DNA of 64,000 bases from Augochlora pura (Eukaryota > Arthropoda > Insecta > Hymenoptera > Halictidae): the NCBI RefSeq assembly GCF_028453695.1, contig NC_135776.1:10796663-10860662 (forward strand), given 5' to 3'. The notes beneath the pieces were generated by a model. That model was not told the DNA's origin and made no database searches. It saw only the letters and a program-made list of their open reading frames with translations. Below, in pieces: positions 45,476-57,399 of this stretch. How positions within the stretch are numbered: position 1 is the stretch's first letter; each line of letters opens with the position of its first letter. Position numbers and translations under genes: made by a program.

Positions 45476-46417
45476 TTCCTAGAAACTTGGCGTTACCCCA
45501 AGTACTACAAACGCGTACAGCGATCGAAGAAACTCTGTCCATTTGCAGAGTATTTTTCGAAAATGCCTCGTAAATTAACGCGCTTATATTCGCCGGCGAA
45601 TTTCAACGCGTAAATAACGAGCACGCGTAAAACTTGTCAGCTTGGAACATCTATGAAAGGGACCGAATAGCCTTTTTTCGCGGCGATGGATCGATGAATG
45701 CTGCGTTAGAATTTATTTTCACCGCACCGGAAGCACCGGTACTCCGTTGCGTGCGCGGGCGCCAAATTCGAAAAATCTATCAGCGGATGTGCGAACAAAA
45801 GAGCGAACGAGCCCAGGCCACGATGGATAACTTGTGAAATTTGTGAAACGCAACGAACTGAAAAATTCGATCGCGTCATTCGCTGGCTTAGCTTATTATC
45901 TAAATCACGCTGCGCGTTGGCACTGAGAATTTAAATTAAAATTCTAAGTTCCGCAGAGATTGTAAATAAGTAGATAGGTAAAAGAGGAACGTGCGATTTT
46001 TATTAATTTATGGAAGAATTAATTTAAGCGAATAGTTTTGTTTATATAAAATATATTCACTATTTGGAATTCTAAAATTTCGAAAGGCTATTTAAATGTC
46101 AATTGTTTATTCATAGATGGAGGTTGCGAAATATGTAGTTACTCTAATGACAAAATCAATTTTCTGTAGTACTGTAATATTAGCATTTTAGTGTTTAATT
46201 ATAACTAAATTCGATTAACTATTTTTGTAATGTTAATTGAAGCCGCCGCGACGCTTGGAATTTAATTTTATCATTTTGCTCTTTGCGCATTATTGATATT
46301 ACATAATTTGATTCCATATTATAATACATTATCCCTTCCTCTTCATCCCTTAGAAACTACTACTCACTTGTTAGTAGTATATTATTAATAAAGTGGCGAT
46401 TAATTAATACATATACG
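45476..46417. other. Unassigned
   Basis: CpG-rich at 45490-45840 with short open frames, AT-rich afterwards. No gene supported. Confidence 0.3.
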
Positions 46418-46866
46418 GGGTGTTTCTAAATTATACATACTCCGGGAAATGGGGGGGGGGGGGGGTCCTGAGGCCATTTCAAGTAACCTTTTCCTTTGCC
46501 GAAATGCAATCCACGGCTTTGTTAACGAGTTATTAATGAATAAAGTTGGCTGCGCGCGCACACTTCAACCTGCTGTTACGCGCGTGAGCCAGCCGACTGA
46601 AGCCCATCTTGTTCCCGCGGCGCGACAGAAAGAGGGTGGACAGCGCTCCGAGTTTGAGCCGCGTTCGAGTAACAAACAAGGATTTTAAAAATGTCCTATT
46701 AATTTAAAAAATGTCACAATTATTATTAATAAAAAATATACCCACTTAGTTGTAAATGTTGTAATCCAGAAGTTGTAATCCACTTATGTAAAACGGCACA
46801 GATTCCACTACGTTCACTTTCACTGCACTATTATTTCACACTGATCATGAATTATTCAACAATTGA
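46418..46866 (-). mobile_element. Family A MITE, full length, inverted
   Basis: Runs from ACGGGGTGTTTCTAAATTAT through an expanded G run (46451-46465) and CCTGAGGCCATTTCAAGTAA to CTGATCATGAATTATTCAAC and AATTGA, the exact inverse order of 7741-8166. At about 450 bp it defines both ends of the family together with the 7741 copy. Confidence 0.85.
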
Positions 46867-46901
46867 CGCAAGTCCGAAGCTACCAGCGTTATTTTTTTTT
46901 C

Positions 46902-47044
46902 CAGCGCAGCCAACTTTATTCATTAATGACTCGTCAACAAAGCCGCAGATTGCATTATCGCAAAGGAGAAGATTACTCGTAATGGCCTTAGCAAGCCCTC
47001 ATTCCGCGGAGTTATAATACAATAATTTTGATACACTCTGTATA
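46902..47044 (+). mobile_element. Family A MITE, partial, tail to tail with the previous copy
   Basis: Begins inside the element at GCGCAGCCAACTTTATTCAT and ends ATACACTCTGTATA. It lies 36 bases from the far end of the inverted copy, so the two form a palindromic pair. Confidence 0.75.
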
Positions 47045-47069
47045 TGTATATCTTGTATAATATAAGATT

Positions 47070-47165
47070 TGACATAATCTTGACATAACCAGAAAACAAT
47101 GTTGTTTTATTAATTCGAATCCTTCGACGATTTTTTCATTTATGGATTTTAGAAAATGGAACACA
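47070..47165 (-). repeat. Dispersed repeat E, copy 1
   Basis: In inverse orientation it matches 55440-55545: TCCATTTTC, ATAAATG, AAAATCGTCGAAGGATT, TTAA and CTGGTTATGTCAA blocks in order. Confidence 0.7.
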
Positions 47166-47390
47166 GCAACTTGTTTCATTTGTCTTGACAGCATTTAAAT
47201 ATATTATTACCCGTACAGAAATACTGTATGCGTTTCAGTAGATTATTTTGGTTGTAAAATTTCCTCCACTACTATTGTAATACAAAGATCATTTACATTG
47301 TATACACAGTGTCCCTTTACACGTAACAATTTCTCTAAAAACATGTTCCTGATGGCTTCAATCGTTAGCAAAATATTTCACCATAGCGAC

Positions 47391-47615
47391 TTAACCACTT
47401 GCAGTGGTACTTACCGGTCGGTACGAGTAGTTGGACCATAAACATTTTTATATTTCCGTAACATTAGCAGTAAATAATAGGTGTCTAATATTTAATGAGG
47501 TTTAATAAGGTATTCAATATTTAAAAAATTATATATTAATATCTTAATAGTAGATAGAAAATTATTGATTGCCATGAAAAACCAATTCACAGTCTATTAA
47601 TTAGTAAAGTGTTAA
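47391..47615. mobile_element. Probable TTAA element
   Basis: TTAACCACTTGCAGTGGTAC on the left and AGTAAAGTGTTAA on the right are weakly inverted. The left end resembles the element at 23155. No coding sequence. Confidence 0.45.
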
Positions 47616-47749
47616 GTTTATATACAGGTACGATGCTGATCGGAATTAGTTTCTATTGAACGAACAAGTAATACATAATATGCATGATCAAGGTTATGTC
47701 AAAATTATATGAAGGTTATGTCATAATTATGTTAAGGTCATGTTACTCG

Positions 47750-48510
47750 TTTAAAATATCGGATAACATATATATATTTCAATGATATATTTATATATTG
47801 ATATTCCACCGTTCTGAATTAACAAACGCATTACACTAATTCACTCGCTTAACAAATTGGACAGTGTATACCCCAATTATCTACTTATATATTAATACAC
47901 CACCATTCTTAATTATTAATCCTTCAAATTGAAAGAATATTTAAATCCTAATATTCTTCAAAAATTATTACTTTCATTGGTAGAAGCTGCCTGAACCTAT
48001 ATCGAATATAAACATTTAATATAATTGACAATATTTCAGCAATGACGGAAACTAGGTTTTAGCTTGCGTTCTTCTGATATTATACCGTGGATCGTAAGAG
48101 AAAAACAGATTGGGCCACTTCATATTAGTTTTGCAGCTGGTTACTCTTTAACGTATGTCATGGTTTTTAACTAGCAATAATCGCACTCGTTTAACAAATC
48201 GGATAACGTATATTTCAATTTCATATTTATATATTCAAATGCCACCGTTCTCAGCAATGAATCCATCAAATTAAAAGATTATTCAAAGTCTAACGTTCTG
48301 CAAAAATTATTAGCGTCGTCAATAAAAGCTTCTTGAATCTACTTCGAATATAAAGTTTAATATATTTTGTAATCCTTTATCAATGACGGAAACTAAGATT
48401 TAACCGGCGTTCCTCTGATATTACACCGTGGATTCGCAAGAGAAAAACAGATTCGGCCACTTAATATTATTTCTAGCGGTGGCTACTTTTCAACGGATGT
48501 CAAAGAGGTC
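47750..48510. repeat. Tandem duplication, period about 365 bp
   Basis: Two long units share CAATGACGGAAACTA, TCTGATATTA, ACCGTGGAT and AAGAGAAAAACAGATT plus GGCCACTT, along with upstream CCACCGTTCT, AAAAATTATTA and TCGAATATAAA blocks. A third partial unit at 47750-47860 carries ACTCGTTTAAAATATCGGATAA. No coding sequence is evident. Confidence 0.85.
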
Positions 48511-48519
48511 ATCGAAAGG

Positions 48520-49100
48520 GCAAAGAATGTTCTCCCTGGGCATCGGTGGGAATGGTTGGCCCCGGAAAGCCGATGATGAAGTAGAAAGCCCCGAGGAGCC
48601 GTGCAAAAAGGAGAGTATCTTTGGCATTTCACCTTCGGTCCGACGCGGTGGTTCGTCGATGGCCGGTCGCACAAAGGCGGGCCGGAAGTCGAGATATCCG
48701 GTCACGGGATTACACTACCACCGAGAAATATATTCCCGCGACGAAATTTCTTGACGTCGCTTATCTACCGGCCATCGGACCGCTTCCCCCGTCGACTTCT
48801 TTTCGCCTCTCGAATTCTGCGCGATTTCCACGAACGCGGTCGCGGCGCCCGGACCCGACGAAAAACCCCTCGGCTCCCGATGAGAATTTGATTGCGTCCG
48901 ATGAATTATTGATGATCGATAGAGCCGCGGAAAATAAGAGCACCGGCTTGTTATTGAATTCCCGGTTTGTTTTGCGCTGTTCCGCGCTGCGCGATTTTTG
49001 CGACGCCTTTCGTTCCTTCGGCACACGTTACAAAAATATTTCGCACTCGCGTTCCAATATATCGTCTTGAATCGTAATCGCAACCGCTCGCATTCCTGGT
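48520..49100. other. GC-rich island without recognised gene
   Basis: CpG-rich, frames open on all strands up to 149 codons (48621-49070, plus). Without a domain or codon bias that singles out one frame, no gene is called. Confidence 0.3.
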
Positions 49101-50470
49101 ATTTTCTAATTGGTACGTTACCTTCCACTGTAAATTAATTCATTTGAGGGGGTTATACATGAATCAATATAACGAGACCTCAATTATTATGAATTTATTT
49201 ACAACACCCAATTAACTTGCGGTTACGGCTCTGACCATCCCTCCAGTCGTTCCGGTCCCGGTTCCGGTGCCGAACCTCCCCCAGAAATAATAAAAACATC
49301 CTGAGATTAACAACACTCAGTCGATCAGTGTTACTATTCTTTATTTCGAAGTTTTGGTGTTGTACTTATTAGGGTTTTCGCAATGGCTGGAATGGCTGAA
49401 AAGTTCAAAACAAAATGACCAACGTTATGATGAGTAGCTGTGTGTTGATGATTCGCGTTTTCGGGGTTTTGTATTTATCGTAATGTCACACCCTCCGGAC
49501 GTAAGAGAAGAAATAATCACGCCAGAGAAACAGCGGAAGATCATCAGCAATAGACGGTCAATAGGAGCTCGCTCGAGCCTGAACAGCGATCGTCCACCAG
49601 GTTCGAGCGAGCGAAGAAAATTGACTCCGAGAAAGAAAAAGGACGGCTAAGCCAACCGGGCTGCTACGCGTAGACAATCCTCCTTTTTGGCAAGGGCATA
49701 GTTGCAGTACCATTACTGCTACACATTGTATCATGGGAAGCCACTGTTTTCTATTATATTCGTTCCGGCGAACATGGCTGCGATTCGCGGAACGGGAGTG
49801 AAAACGAACAAAAGATAAATAATCGGTGAATTTGAATCGTGAATGGCTCGTCCTGCTCGATAGTTTGCAATAAATTCTCGATAAGCAGTTTATTCATGCA
49901 CAAAAACAATATTTTTGTTCAGCTCCGAAGCGAAACGTACTCGATTTAAACATTTCCCGATTAATGCTTCATGCGGAATACTTTTCGCGCGCGCGGAATT
50001 CGTTTCGCTGCGCGCGTGATAAATTGTTCTGGACTTTTGGGAAATTACCGTTGTCCATTTTAAGAATCAATTTGACTATCGACCGCGTATCAATTTAAGA
50101 AACTAACAGACTGCTCGGTGACAACGTCAAGCATTTGAACGCGTCGTGGTTAAATGTTCGATTTCAAAAACAATTCAAAATGATTTCAAAAACATTAAAT
50201 GAATTCCGATCGTAACAATTTTTTGGTATTTATAGTGTGGCAAAGTTAAAATATTATTGACAAAATGACAGAATTTTATATCAATTTAATACGAAACGGA
50301 ATAATATTTTATACTTAACAGATTGTTATTATAAGACTTTTTGTTTTTATAAGGCCAAAATACGACAAGCGGTTACAAATAAAATTATTGATTCAATTTT
50401 AAACACTTTCTCGCAGTTGTTCAATAACTACTGCAACGTTATTGTAAAGGCGAATACATCGCAGTAGCAG
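49101..50470. other. Unassigned
   Basis: No gene. The stretch at 49215-49290 is GC-rich (GTTCCGGTCCCGGTTCCGG) and may belong to an unidentified repeat. Confidence 0.3.
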
Positions 50471-50473
50471 CTT

Positions 50474-50794
50474 TTAACCCTTTCGTTATGGCAATCCGTA
50501 ACGCTGGAGTCATTTATAGCCTCATATAACATTATATATTATATTATGTAATATAATATTATACTGTATTGTATTGTATCGTATTGTATCATATTATGTA
50601 TATTATATATTTATTAATATAAATATAATTTATATTATTATGTTAATTATTATATTATGTATATTATATTTATACAGTATTGTATCGTATTCTATTGTAT
50701 TATGTACATTGTATTCCGATTATGGTCTTCACCCGTAAACACAGCATGTCGCGGGAACGCTGGCTATAGTTAGCAATTGTAACGAAAAAGTTGA
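50474..50794. mobile_element. Probable TTAA element filled with TATTA/TATTG repeats
   Basis: Left end TTAACCCTTTCGTTATGGCA. The right end, inverted, reads TTCAACTTTTTCGTTACAAT, a decayed partner. The left terminus is nearly the inverse of TGCCATAACGAAAGTGTTAA at 58782-58801. The interior is an AT pentanucleotide microsatellite. Confidence 0.5.
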
Positions 50795-51113
50795 ACTACT
50801 TTACAGTTATAAGTACAAATCATCGTTTTTCTAGGAGTGGAATAATTAGTACGAAAGGGACAGTGATTAACCCCATTGCGACTATAAGTCTACTTTCAGC
50901 AACCAAAGTTATTTGTCAGCCTTATTTCTTCAATTTTTAGAGAAAATTAAAATATCTAGAATTAAAATAAGTGAATCAACTTTGTTTTTCCAAACAAATG
51001 TTGCATATTATAGATTACTGTTCGTTCAAAGGGAATTAATTCCGACAAGCATGACGCCTATATACAAAACTTAACCTATAATAACGAGTTTGACTCGTGA
51101 CGAACATTTCGAA

Positions 51114-51212
51114 CATAATTTAATAAATAGGACTGCCTATAATTGTTTATTATAATTTAATAAATAGGACTGCCTATAATTATTTATTATAATTTAATAA
51201 ATAGGACTAGAT
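51114..51212. repeat. Three copies of a 37-bp unit
   Basis: ATAATTTAATAAATAGGACT repeats at 37-base spacing, with GCCTATAATT following in the first two copies. Confidence 0.9.
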
Positions 51213-51229
51213 TCGTTAATTCTGCCAAT

Positions 51230-51655
51230 TTTTCTGTTAATCTTTCTACGAATCCCTCGTTGGCTTAGCCGCCTCGCGTCAGCTAAGCTCAACTCTCATT
51301 GGTCACTGTTTTTTGTTAATAACTCCTTAACCCCTTACCGTACATTGACGAGTCCGACTCGCGATGGAATTTACTAGTAATAAATTATTAAGTATGGATG
51401 TTATTCTGTTCTTTAAAATTGGAATAAAATTTTAATCGCTTGTTATTAATATTTAAGTATTCGAGTAAATTCAGGCACGGAATAAATGTTAATGTTCTCT
51501 TCCTTCTAAGAAATTACATCAATTGAAAAATTCCTAATCGCTGTAACTGTGAAGAAAATGGTACGGCAAGGGGTTAACAACGCCTCGGAGAAACTTGTTA
51601 TACAGGAAAAAGTTGCTTCAAATCGCCTCAGAAACCCCTCATTCCCAATATCAAG
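51230..51655 (+). mobile_element. Diverged family A element interrupted by a TTAA element
   Basis: The left part ends TTAATAACTCCTTAA and the right part resumes AACAACGCCTCGG, with GGAAAAAGTTGCTTCAAATC and CCTCAGAAACCCCTCATTCC following. Removing 51331-51577 restores the continuity seen at 33415-33580. Confidence 0.75.
51327..51577. mobile_element. Nested TTAA piggyBac-type MITE
   Basis: TTAA at 51327-51330 and 51574-51577. The inner termini CCCCTTACCGTAC and (inverted) CCCCTTGCCGTAC differ at one of 13 bases. 243 bp, no coding sequence. The host element's sequence shows that TTAA was a single copy before insertion. Confidence 0.88.
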
Positions 51656-51699
51656 TGACTATTAAGAAATTTTTTATTATAAATAATATATAACATATA

Positions 51700-52850
51700 A
51701 ACACTCATACATAAACGTCCAAAATTGCCCTACTAGATGCGAAAATGCTTTATAAAAATTTCAAACAAAATAGAAAGATGTAAGACTAATTATAAGTGCA
51801 ACACTGTAAATTACCATTCTTAATGGACCGAAGAACCCGTTCTAATTCATCTAATAACGAGAATTAATTCCCGGGAAATAAACAGGGAAATACACATGTA
51901 ATTCCCAGTAAATCAATACTCGACCAGGAATACAGCATCACGCGCTGTTGCAAATGTGTTCGCGGCCGGTTTCAAACGTGTGTAAACAAATAATCGAATT
52001 GGAATACCGGGAGTCTGGTACGCGCGGGAGCCTCGCACGAGTTTCAATTTGAAATCTGTTCCATCGGATCGACGACACCTGAAAACATAAAAACGCGCGC
52101 TGGCCGTAGTCACCTGACGAATCTGGCGAGCCGCGAACGCGATTGAAACACCATCAGCCGAGGAATGTTCGAAATGAATCGGATTCGAAGATGGGGGGGC
52201 TCCATAGGAGTATCGTGTCTCTTCGCAAAGCTTCGGCCGGCTGGATAATTACCCCAGAGACGTCTGCGAGAAGGGACAGACGCAGGCGTTTACGATAATG
52301 CACAATGTAATTCTCATTGCGCTACTGGCGGACCATTTGCCGGCTATCCGTGGTACGTGCTCGCACAGGAGATCGTATTATTGCATCCCGTAGGACCTCC
52401 GTGGAAATGGGCCAGGAACGCCTGGCGGCTTGTGCTCGAACGCGATAACAGTCACTTAAGCATTGTTCCCGGTTAGAATCGAGAATACCTTTCGAATCGT
52501 TCTGATAATTTCTGAGGCAACACTGATACCGAGTCTAACAAAGAAAGTTGCCCGGGTGTCCAATTAGTTTTGTAAAGCTGGCGATTAGAAGTTACACTTT
52601 ACCGCTTGCTATTAATTCATGTGTATCGGTATGGCGGTCATTTACGGTCATATCCGAGGAACAAAAATGTCCGCATCACTCTAGAGAGAAGCTATGGGAA
52701 ATATGGGAAAGATGGGAGTATAAAAGTGATCGAAATGATTTAAATGTTAGGCTTCGTCTTAACACTTTATCGATCGGTAGCATATAAATCCAATAGCCTG
52801 CGAGTAATTTGTTATTTATTATTGGAATAAACGTGTTAGATTGTACTATA
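51700..52850. other. Unassigned, GC-rich in 51900-52540
   Basis: No gene recognised; only short frames. Confidence 0.3.
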
Positions 52851-52965
52851 GTCGGCTCCAATGTTATTATAGAATGTTTTAAATGTTAGCCCGATTAAGA
52901 AAATAAATAAAATATTATAAAACTAGCAAATAAAATTTCAAATTGCTGTAAGCTCCAACATTATA

Positions 52966-53845
52966 CAGGGTGGGGCAAATAAAGTGTTACAGTGCAATAT
53001 CTCCATTATCATTAATGATACGCGAAAATGCTTCAGAAACAAATTTCTTGGTTCGGAGGGGGACGTATTTTGGTGGAAATGTTTTTTTTTTCAAGGTCAT
53101 ATTTTTTGAGATTTCAAGGTCATCGATGTTTTTTTAAATGGAACTATATATTTCTTTTCCGATGACATTATTGCCGATTTTAAGACGAATCCAGCGACCT
53201 ATAATTCAAGGTCATTCTATTCGCGCAAAGTATGAAAATCGTTGAAAAACCGAAGAGTACCGCAATAATCACTTTCACAGGATCCACTAACCTTGGCATG
53301 GTTTTGTTTACAGAACATGCTCGAAATGATGTCCCTCCACTTCTAAACACTTATTGAGTCGTTGTTGAAAAGATCTTCTCTCTCCTTCATGTTGTCAGGT
53401 GTGGTAGGTGGTCCCGACATTACACTATCTTTCACAAAACCCCATAAGAAGTAATCTAATGGTGTCAAATCTGGCGAACGAGGTGGCCAAGCTACAAGAC
53501 CGCCTCGTCCTATCCATTTTTCACCAAAAATCTCATTCATGACTTCGGTTATATTCTTCGGTTTTTTAACGATTTTCATACTTTGCGTGACTAGAATGAC
53601 CTTGAATTATAGGTCGCTGGATTCGTCTTAAAATCGGCAATAATGTCATCGAAAAAGAAATATATAGTTCCATTTAAAAAAACATCGATGACCTTGAAAT
53701 CTCAAAAAATGTGACCTTGAAAAAAAAAACATTTCCACCAAAATACGTCCCCCTCCGAACCAAACAATTTGTTTCTGAAGCATTTTCGCGTATCATTAAT
53801 GATAATGGAGATATTGCACTGTAACACTTTATTTGCCCCACCCTG
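52966..53845 (-). mobile_element. Non-autonomous mariner-like element with ~280-bp inverted repeats
   Basis: Flanked by TA on each side, ends CAGGGTGGGGCAAATAAAGT. The inverted repeats extend inward about 280 bases (52966 to about 53250, and about 53560 to 53845), much longer than usual mariner termini. The centre holds only the last part of a transposase gene. It probably arose by deletion of an autonomous copy. A fragment of the same repeat is at 2432-2510. Confidence 0.9.
53343..53579 (-). pseudogene. Mariner-like transposase C-terminal remnant
   Basis: The frame reads GRGGLVAWPPRSPDLTPLDY and FLWGFVKDSV, the block with the last catalytic Asp of the mariner/Tc superfamily. The DNA-binding domain and first two catalytic residues are absent, and the frame's start lies in the inverted repeat. 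Confidence 0.85.
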
Positions 53846-54189
53846 TATAATTTTTTAAATATTAGCACGATTAATAAAATAAGTAAAATAAGAATAGAAA
53901 ATAAAATTTCAAGCTACTATAAGCTCCAATATTATTATATCATTTTCTAATTATTAGCTCGATTAATAAAATAAATAAAATAAGAATAGCAAATAAAGTT
54001 TCAAGTTACTGTAAGCAGCAACATTATTGTATCATTTTTTAAATATTATATATTATATCGCAATTAATAATGTAACAATATACTATATAAATTTTTATCA
54101 TTATATATTATATCGCAATTAATAATATAATCATATATCACGTTGTACAATTCTCTAACTGATATTTTTAAATATTATATATAGACATA

Positions 54190-55435
54190 CAACCGCAAAG
54201 GGTTAAAAGAAAGAAAAATAGAGATCTGAAATTTTTTAAAATAGTTTTTACACAGACTTATTCCGTTGCGTGACACTAAGTTCTACTTTAGCAATTTCTC
54301 ATGGTCCAATAAAGGTGAATTATTATATCGTGATGAAACTAGGCAGCTCCTGAAATCCAGCACGTGCGACTAAGGAATTTACGGTTAAATAAAACGATAG
54401 AAAAGTGAAAGAGGATCGGACAGAACCGTTTTAATCTGTGGATAGGAGCAGCAGTAATAGTCATCTTATTGGTCCTGTTGTGCTGGCCTCTTCCACGGCG
54501 TGTCTAAACCGAAGCTCATGGCGAAGCTCGCGATCGATCGTTCTTTGTTCCTTCGAGAGAGATCCCGGAGGATTCTGGGTCTACCGGGTCTCAGTTTCTT
54601 TGTTGTTCGCGGTACCTCTCGCAATATCGTAGAAAAATAAAGTATCGACATCTTTCTTGATATTATCTCCCGTGCTTTTCAAAAGGAAGAGAGTTTCCCA
54701 CTTTTATTCCCATCAGCGCACACTTACCGACTTCTGCGGAACTTAAAACGAATCCGATCTCGCCCGAAACTAAATTGATCCGTTTCAAATGCTTCGATAC
54801 GTCGATACCTCGCCATTTGCACACGTGCGGTACTCTTCGATGATCAGTTGTCAATCAGTTGTATCATGTTAATCGGTTTTGTTTTTTTTATAAGTAACTG
54901 TCCTCTTTCTGGCACTTTCAGTTTATGGATGCAAACCCTTTCTACTAATAGGCGATATAGTTTGTTTTAGCTTGATTTCATTTGTGAGAAGAATTCTATA
55001 GTATTGCAAATGTTAAAAATCGTGTTATAGAATACAGGTATATGTTAGCAAATTGTACTAAATAGTCAAGACGACTCCTCTTTTACGAGGTTCTGGGTTA
55101 AGTGCCATGCGGTCCAGTACAGTCCTCTTACCGGAAAACAACCCTGCCTTTCCCACTCTGTTGCCAGATCTTCCACGACCAGAATTCTCATTCTTTGACA
55201 ATGCAACGACGGTTGCTTGCATTCTCTAAACACATTTTCCGTAAACAGTCAATGCCTTGGCATTCGACAGCTGGGAGGCCGATTATGGTTATCAGCCGTT
55301 GCGTCGACAGTTGCCAGAACTGTTTAGTCTCAGTCACCTTCCGGGCCACAGACATCCTTAGACGCTGCAATGAAGCCATCGACGGCCGAGCAACGTTCGG
55401 ACAACTTTATTTAAAAAATACGTTGCCGCTACATA
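54190..55435. other. Unassigned
   Basis: No gene is recognised. Frames at 54438-54651 and 55102-55440 are open on both strands and show no domain. Confidence 0.3.
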
Positions 55436-55439
55436 CATA

Positions 55440-55612
55440 AGTTCATTTTCATAAATGGGAAAATCGTCGAAGGATTTTAATTAACAAAAAGAACATTTTT
55501 CCCTGGTTATGTCAAAACTATGTCAAAATTATGTCAACGCTACGTAAGTCCATTTTCATAAATGGAAAAGTCTTTAAAGGATCCGAATCAATGAAAAGAT
55601 CATTTTTACCTG
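55440..55612 (+). repeat. Dispersed repeat E, copies 2 and 3 in tandem
   Basis: CATTTTCATAAATGG occurs at about 55445 and 55551, each followed by AAGGAT and AACATTTTTCC or TCATTTTTACC, with TATGTCAAAACTATGTCAAA between. It matches 47070-47165 inverted. Confidence 0.75.
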
Positions 55613-56019
55613 ATTAATAGAACAATTTGGAGAAAATTAAAGAACTTTGTCTTTTATCCAAACGAGCCTTTGTGTCCCACAGCTGAAGGAACAGAATAAA
55701 TTCCTAATATATTTTTGATTATAATTGTAAGTGGGGGAAGGTGTCTGAAGAAAATCGATCGAGATGCAAATGAATCAATCTGAAATCATGGATGGCGATA
55801 TCATTTTCATTGTACCTCGAGAGACCTGGAGCCTTTATATCAGATTTTACTAGTTCAGTTAGTAGTGTTACTTGAACAATCAGATTCTCAGCCGTACAAT
55901 GGGCCATCGAAGCTTTCGTCTATATCTTGAGATGTTCGGTCCGATTCAACAAAACGCCAAGAGCGATACTCGAATCAACTAGTTTCCCACGAAAATAGGC
56001 TCAAGATGGCCTTAGACCT

Positions 56020-56437
56020 TTAAACCCTATGCACTCGAAGCCACTTCATGTTCAAATCCAAAATAGTTTTTCTGACCAACACTGTTCTCATTTTAGAAGA
56101 CTTGATGCATTTTATGCATGCGCTATTGTGTTTTGCAACTCATAACGTTGCTAGGTAATTTAACAAGTTCGTGCATTTAAAATCATTGAGAACTAAAAAT
56201 CCAGATTTAAAATAAAGAATAATTTAATAAAAATAAATAGTATTTCTGACCAACACTATTCTTATTTTAGAAGACTTGATGCATTTTATGCATGTGCTAT
56301 TGAGACTTGTGGCCCCTGGAAGAGTTACACTTGCAACAGTCTTTTAAATAGAGAGAATAATATATAAATTATGTTGGAACGTGGTGTAACAATGTTTAAT
56401 GATGTCGCAGATTCACCATTCGAGTGCAGAGAGTTAA
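56020..56437. mobile_element. TTAA-flanked MITE (GCACTCG family) with internal duplication
   Basis: Left end ACCCTATGCACTCGAAGCCA; right end ATTCGAGTGCAGAGAGTTAA. The block TTCTGACCAACACT to TTTTAGAAGACTTGATGCAT occurs twice, at about 56072 and 56246, so the element grew by internal duplication. Confidence 0.8.
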
Positions 56438-56727
56438 CTTCTATTTGCAACAAGAAAGAAAAATTTGCAACAAGTTAGGAAAATTGCACTCGTTCCTCGA
56501 TTGCAATTGCTCAACTTGAATTGTATTAAGATTTATTTTAATAGTAGTGATAGTTAATTATTTCAAAAATGAGATATCATGTGACTTGTGATTAATTTAG
56601 TGTGAACTTTTTATTTATAACTTGTAACTATTTAACACGTTGGAAATGCCAATGCTTCCTTCGATTTAATCTTGACCAATAAAAGAAATTGCGTTGCGAT
56701 TGATTGTGCAAGTGTAAGTTTAATTCC

Positions 56728-57395
56728 CATAGAAACAGGTAGCGGACACTATCTATTTGAATTTACAAAACCCAGGGGAATATAGAATATTGTAAAAGCC
56801 AAAAGAAATGTGAAAGTTATACAAGAAACATGTATAAAATTTCATTTCAATTTATTAGGTATAATATAGTCAAATAGATGTTAAAGTGTCTCTTAAAAAT
56901 GGCGTCGACCAAATCGATGTAGTCTAACCTTAAATATAAAGACAAGACGTGGTGACCATATGAGCTTCGCAACAATTATACTTCTATATAATTTTTAGTC
57001 AACTAATATGCCCGTAATTTAGTCAACGGAAGCGTCGAGACGATGAAAAGTGAAAAACATCGCGTAAGATTGCGACGGAATCTTAAAATAGTATGATAAA
57101 AATAAGCACAAGTCTAATCAGTGTCTGAACTCGCATTATCTATTTGAAATTACGAAATCCAACGCGATATAGTATATTGCAAAAACCAAAGGAAATGTGA
57201 AAGTCATACAAGAGATATGTATCAAATTATATTTTATTTATTAGGTACATTATTGTCAAATAGATGCTAAAGAGACTCTGAAAAATGGCGTCGACCAAAT
57301 CGAGGCAGCCTAAATCTACAAATAAAGGTGACGATACACGCGTTGCAACAATTTTCATGGTGCCTCATAGTCACCGCTCTAGTGCGAAAGGTTAA
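56728..57395. repeat. Direct duplication, period about 400 bp
   Basis: Blocks TATCTATTTGAA, AAATGTGAAAGT, ATACAAGA, GTCAAATAGATG and AAAAATGGCGTCGACCAAAT occur in both 56740-56935 and 57137-57330. The second copy is followed by GCCTCATAGTCACCGCTCTA and a right TTAA end (57392-57395). Confidence 0.85.
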
Positions 57396-57399
57396 CGGT

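Larger units (their letters stand above)
52855..54060. repeat. AT-rich tandem array, unit about 95-100 bp, split by a mariner
   Basis: Units carry TAAGCTCCAA, ATTATTAT, TTTTTAAATATTA, CGATTAATAAAATAA and GCAAATAAAATTTCAA in order. One or two units lie left of the transposon (52860-52965) and about two to the right (53848-54050). Confidence 0.8.

Noticed and set aside
48621..49070. 149-codon plus-strand frame
   Set aside because: CpG-rich island with open frames on several strands; no motif.
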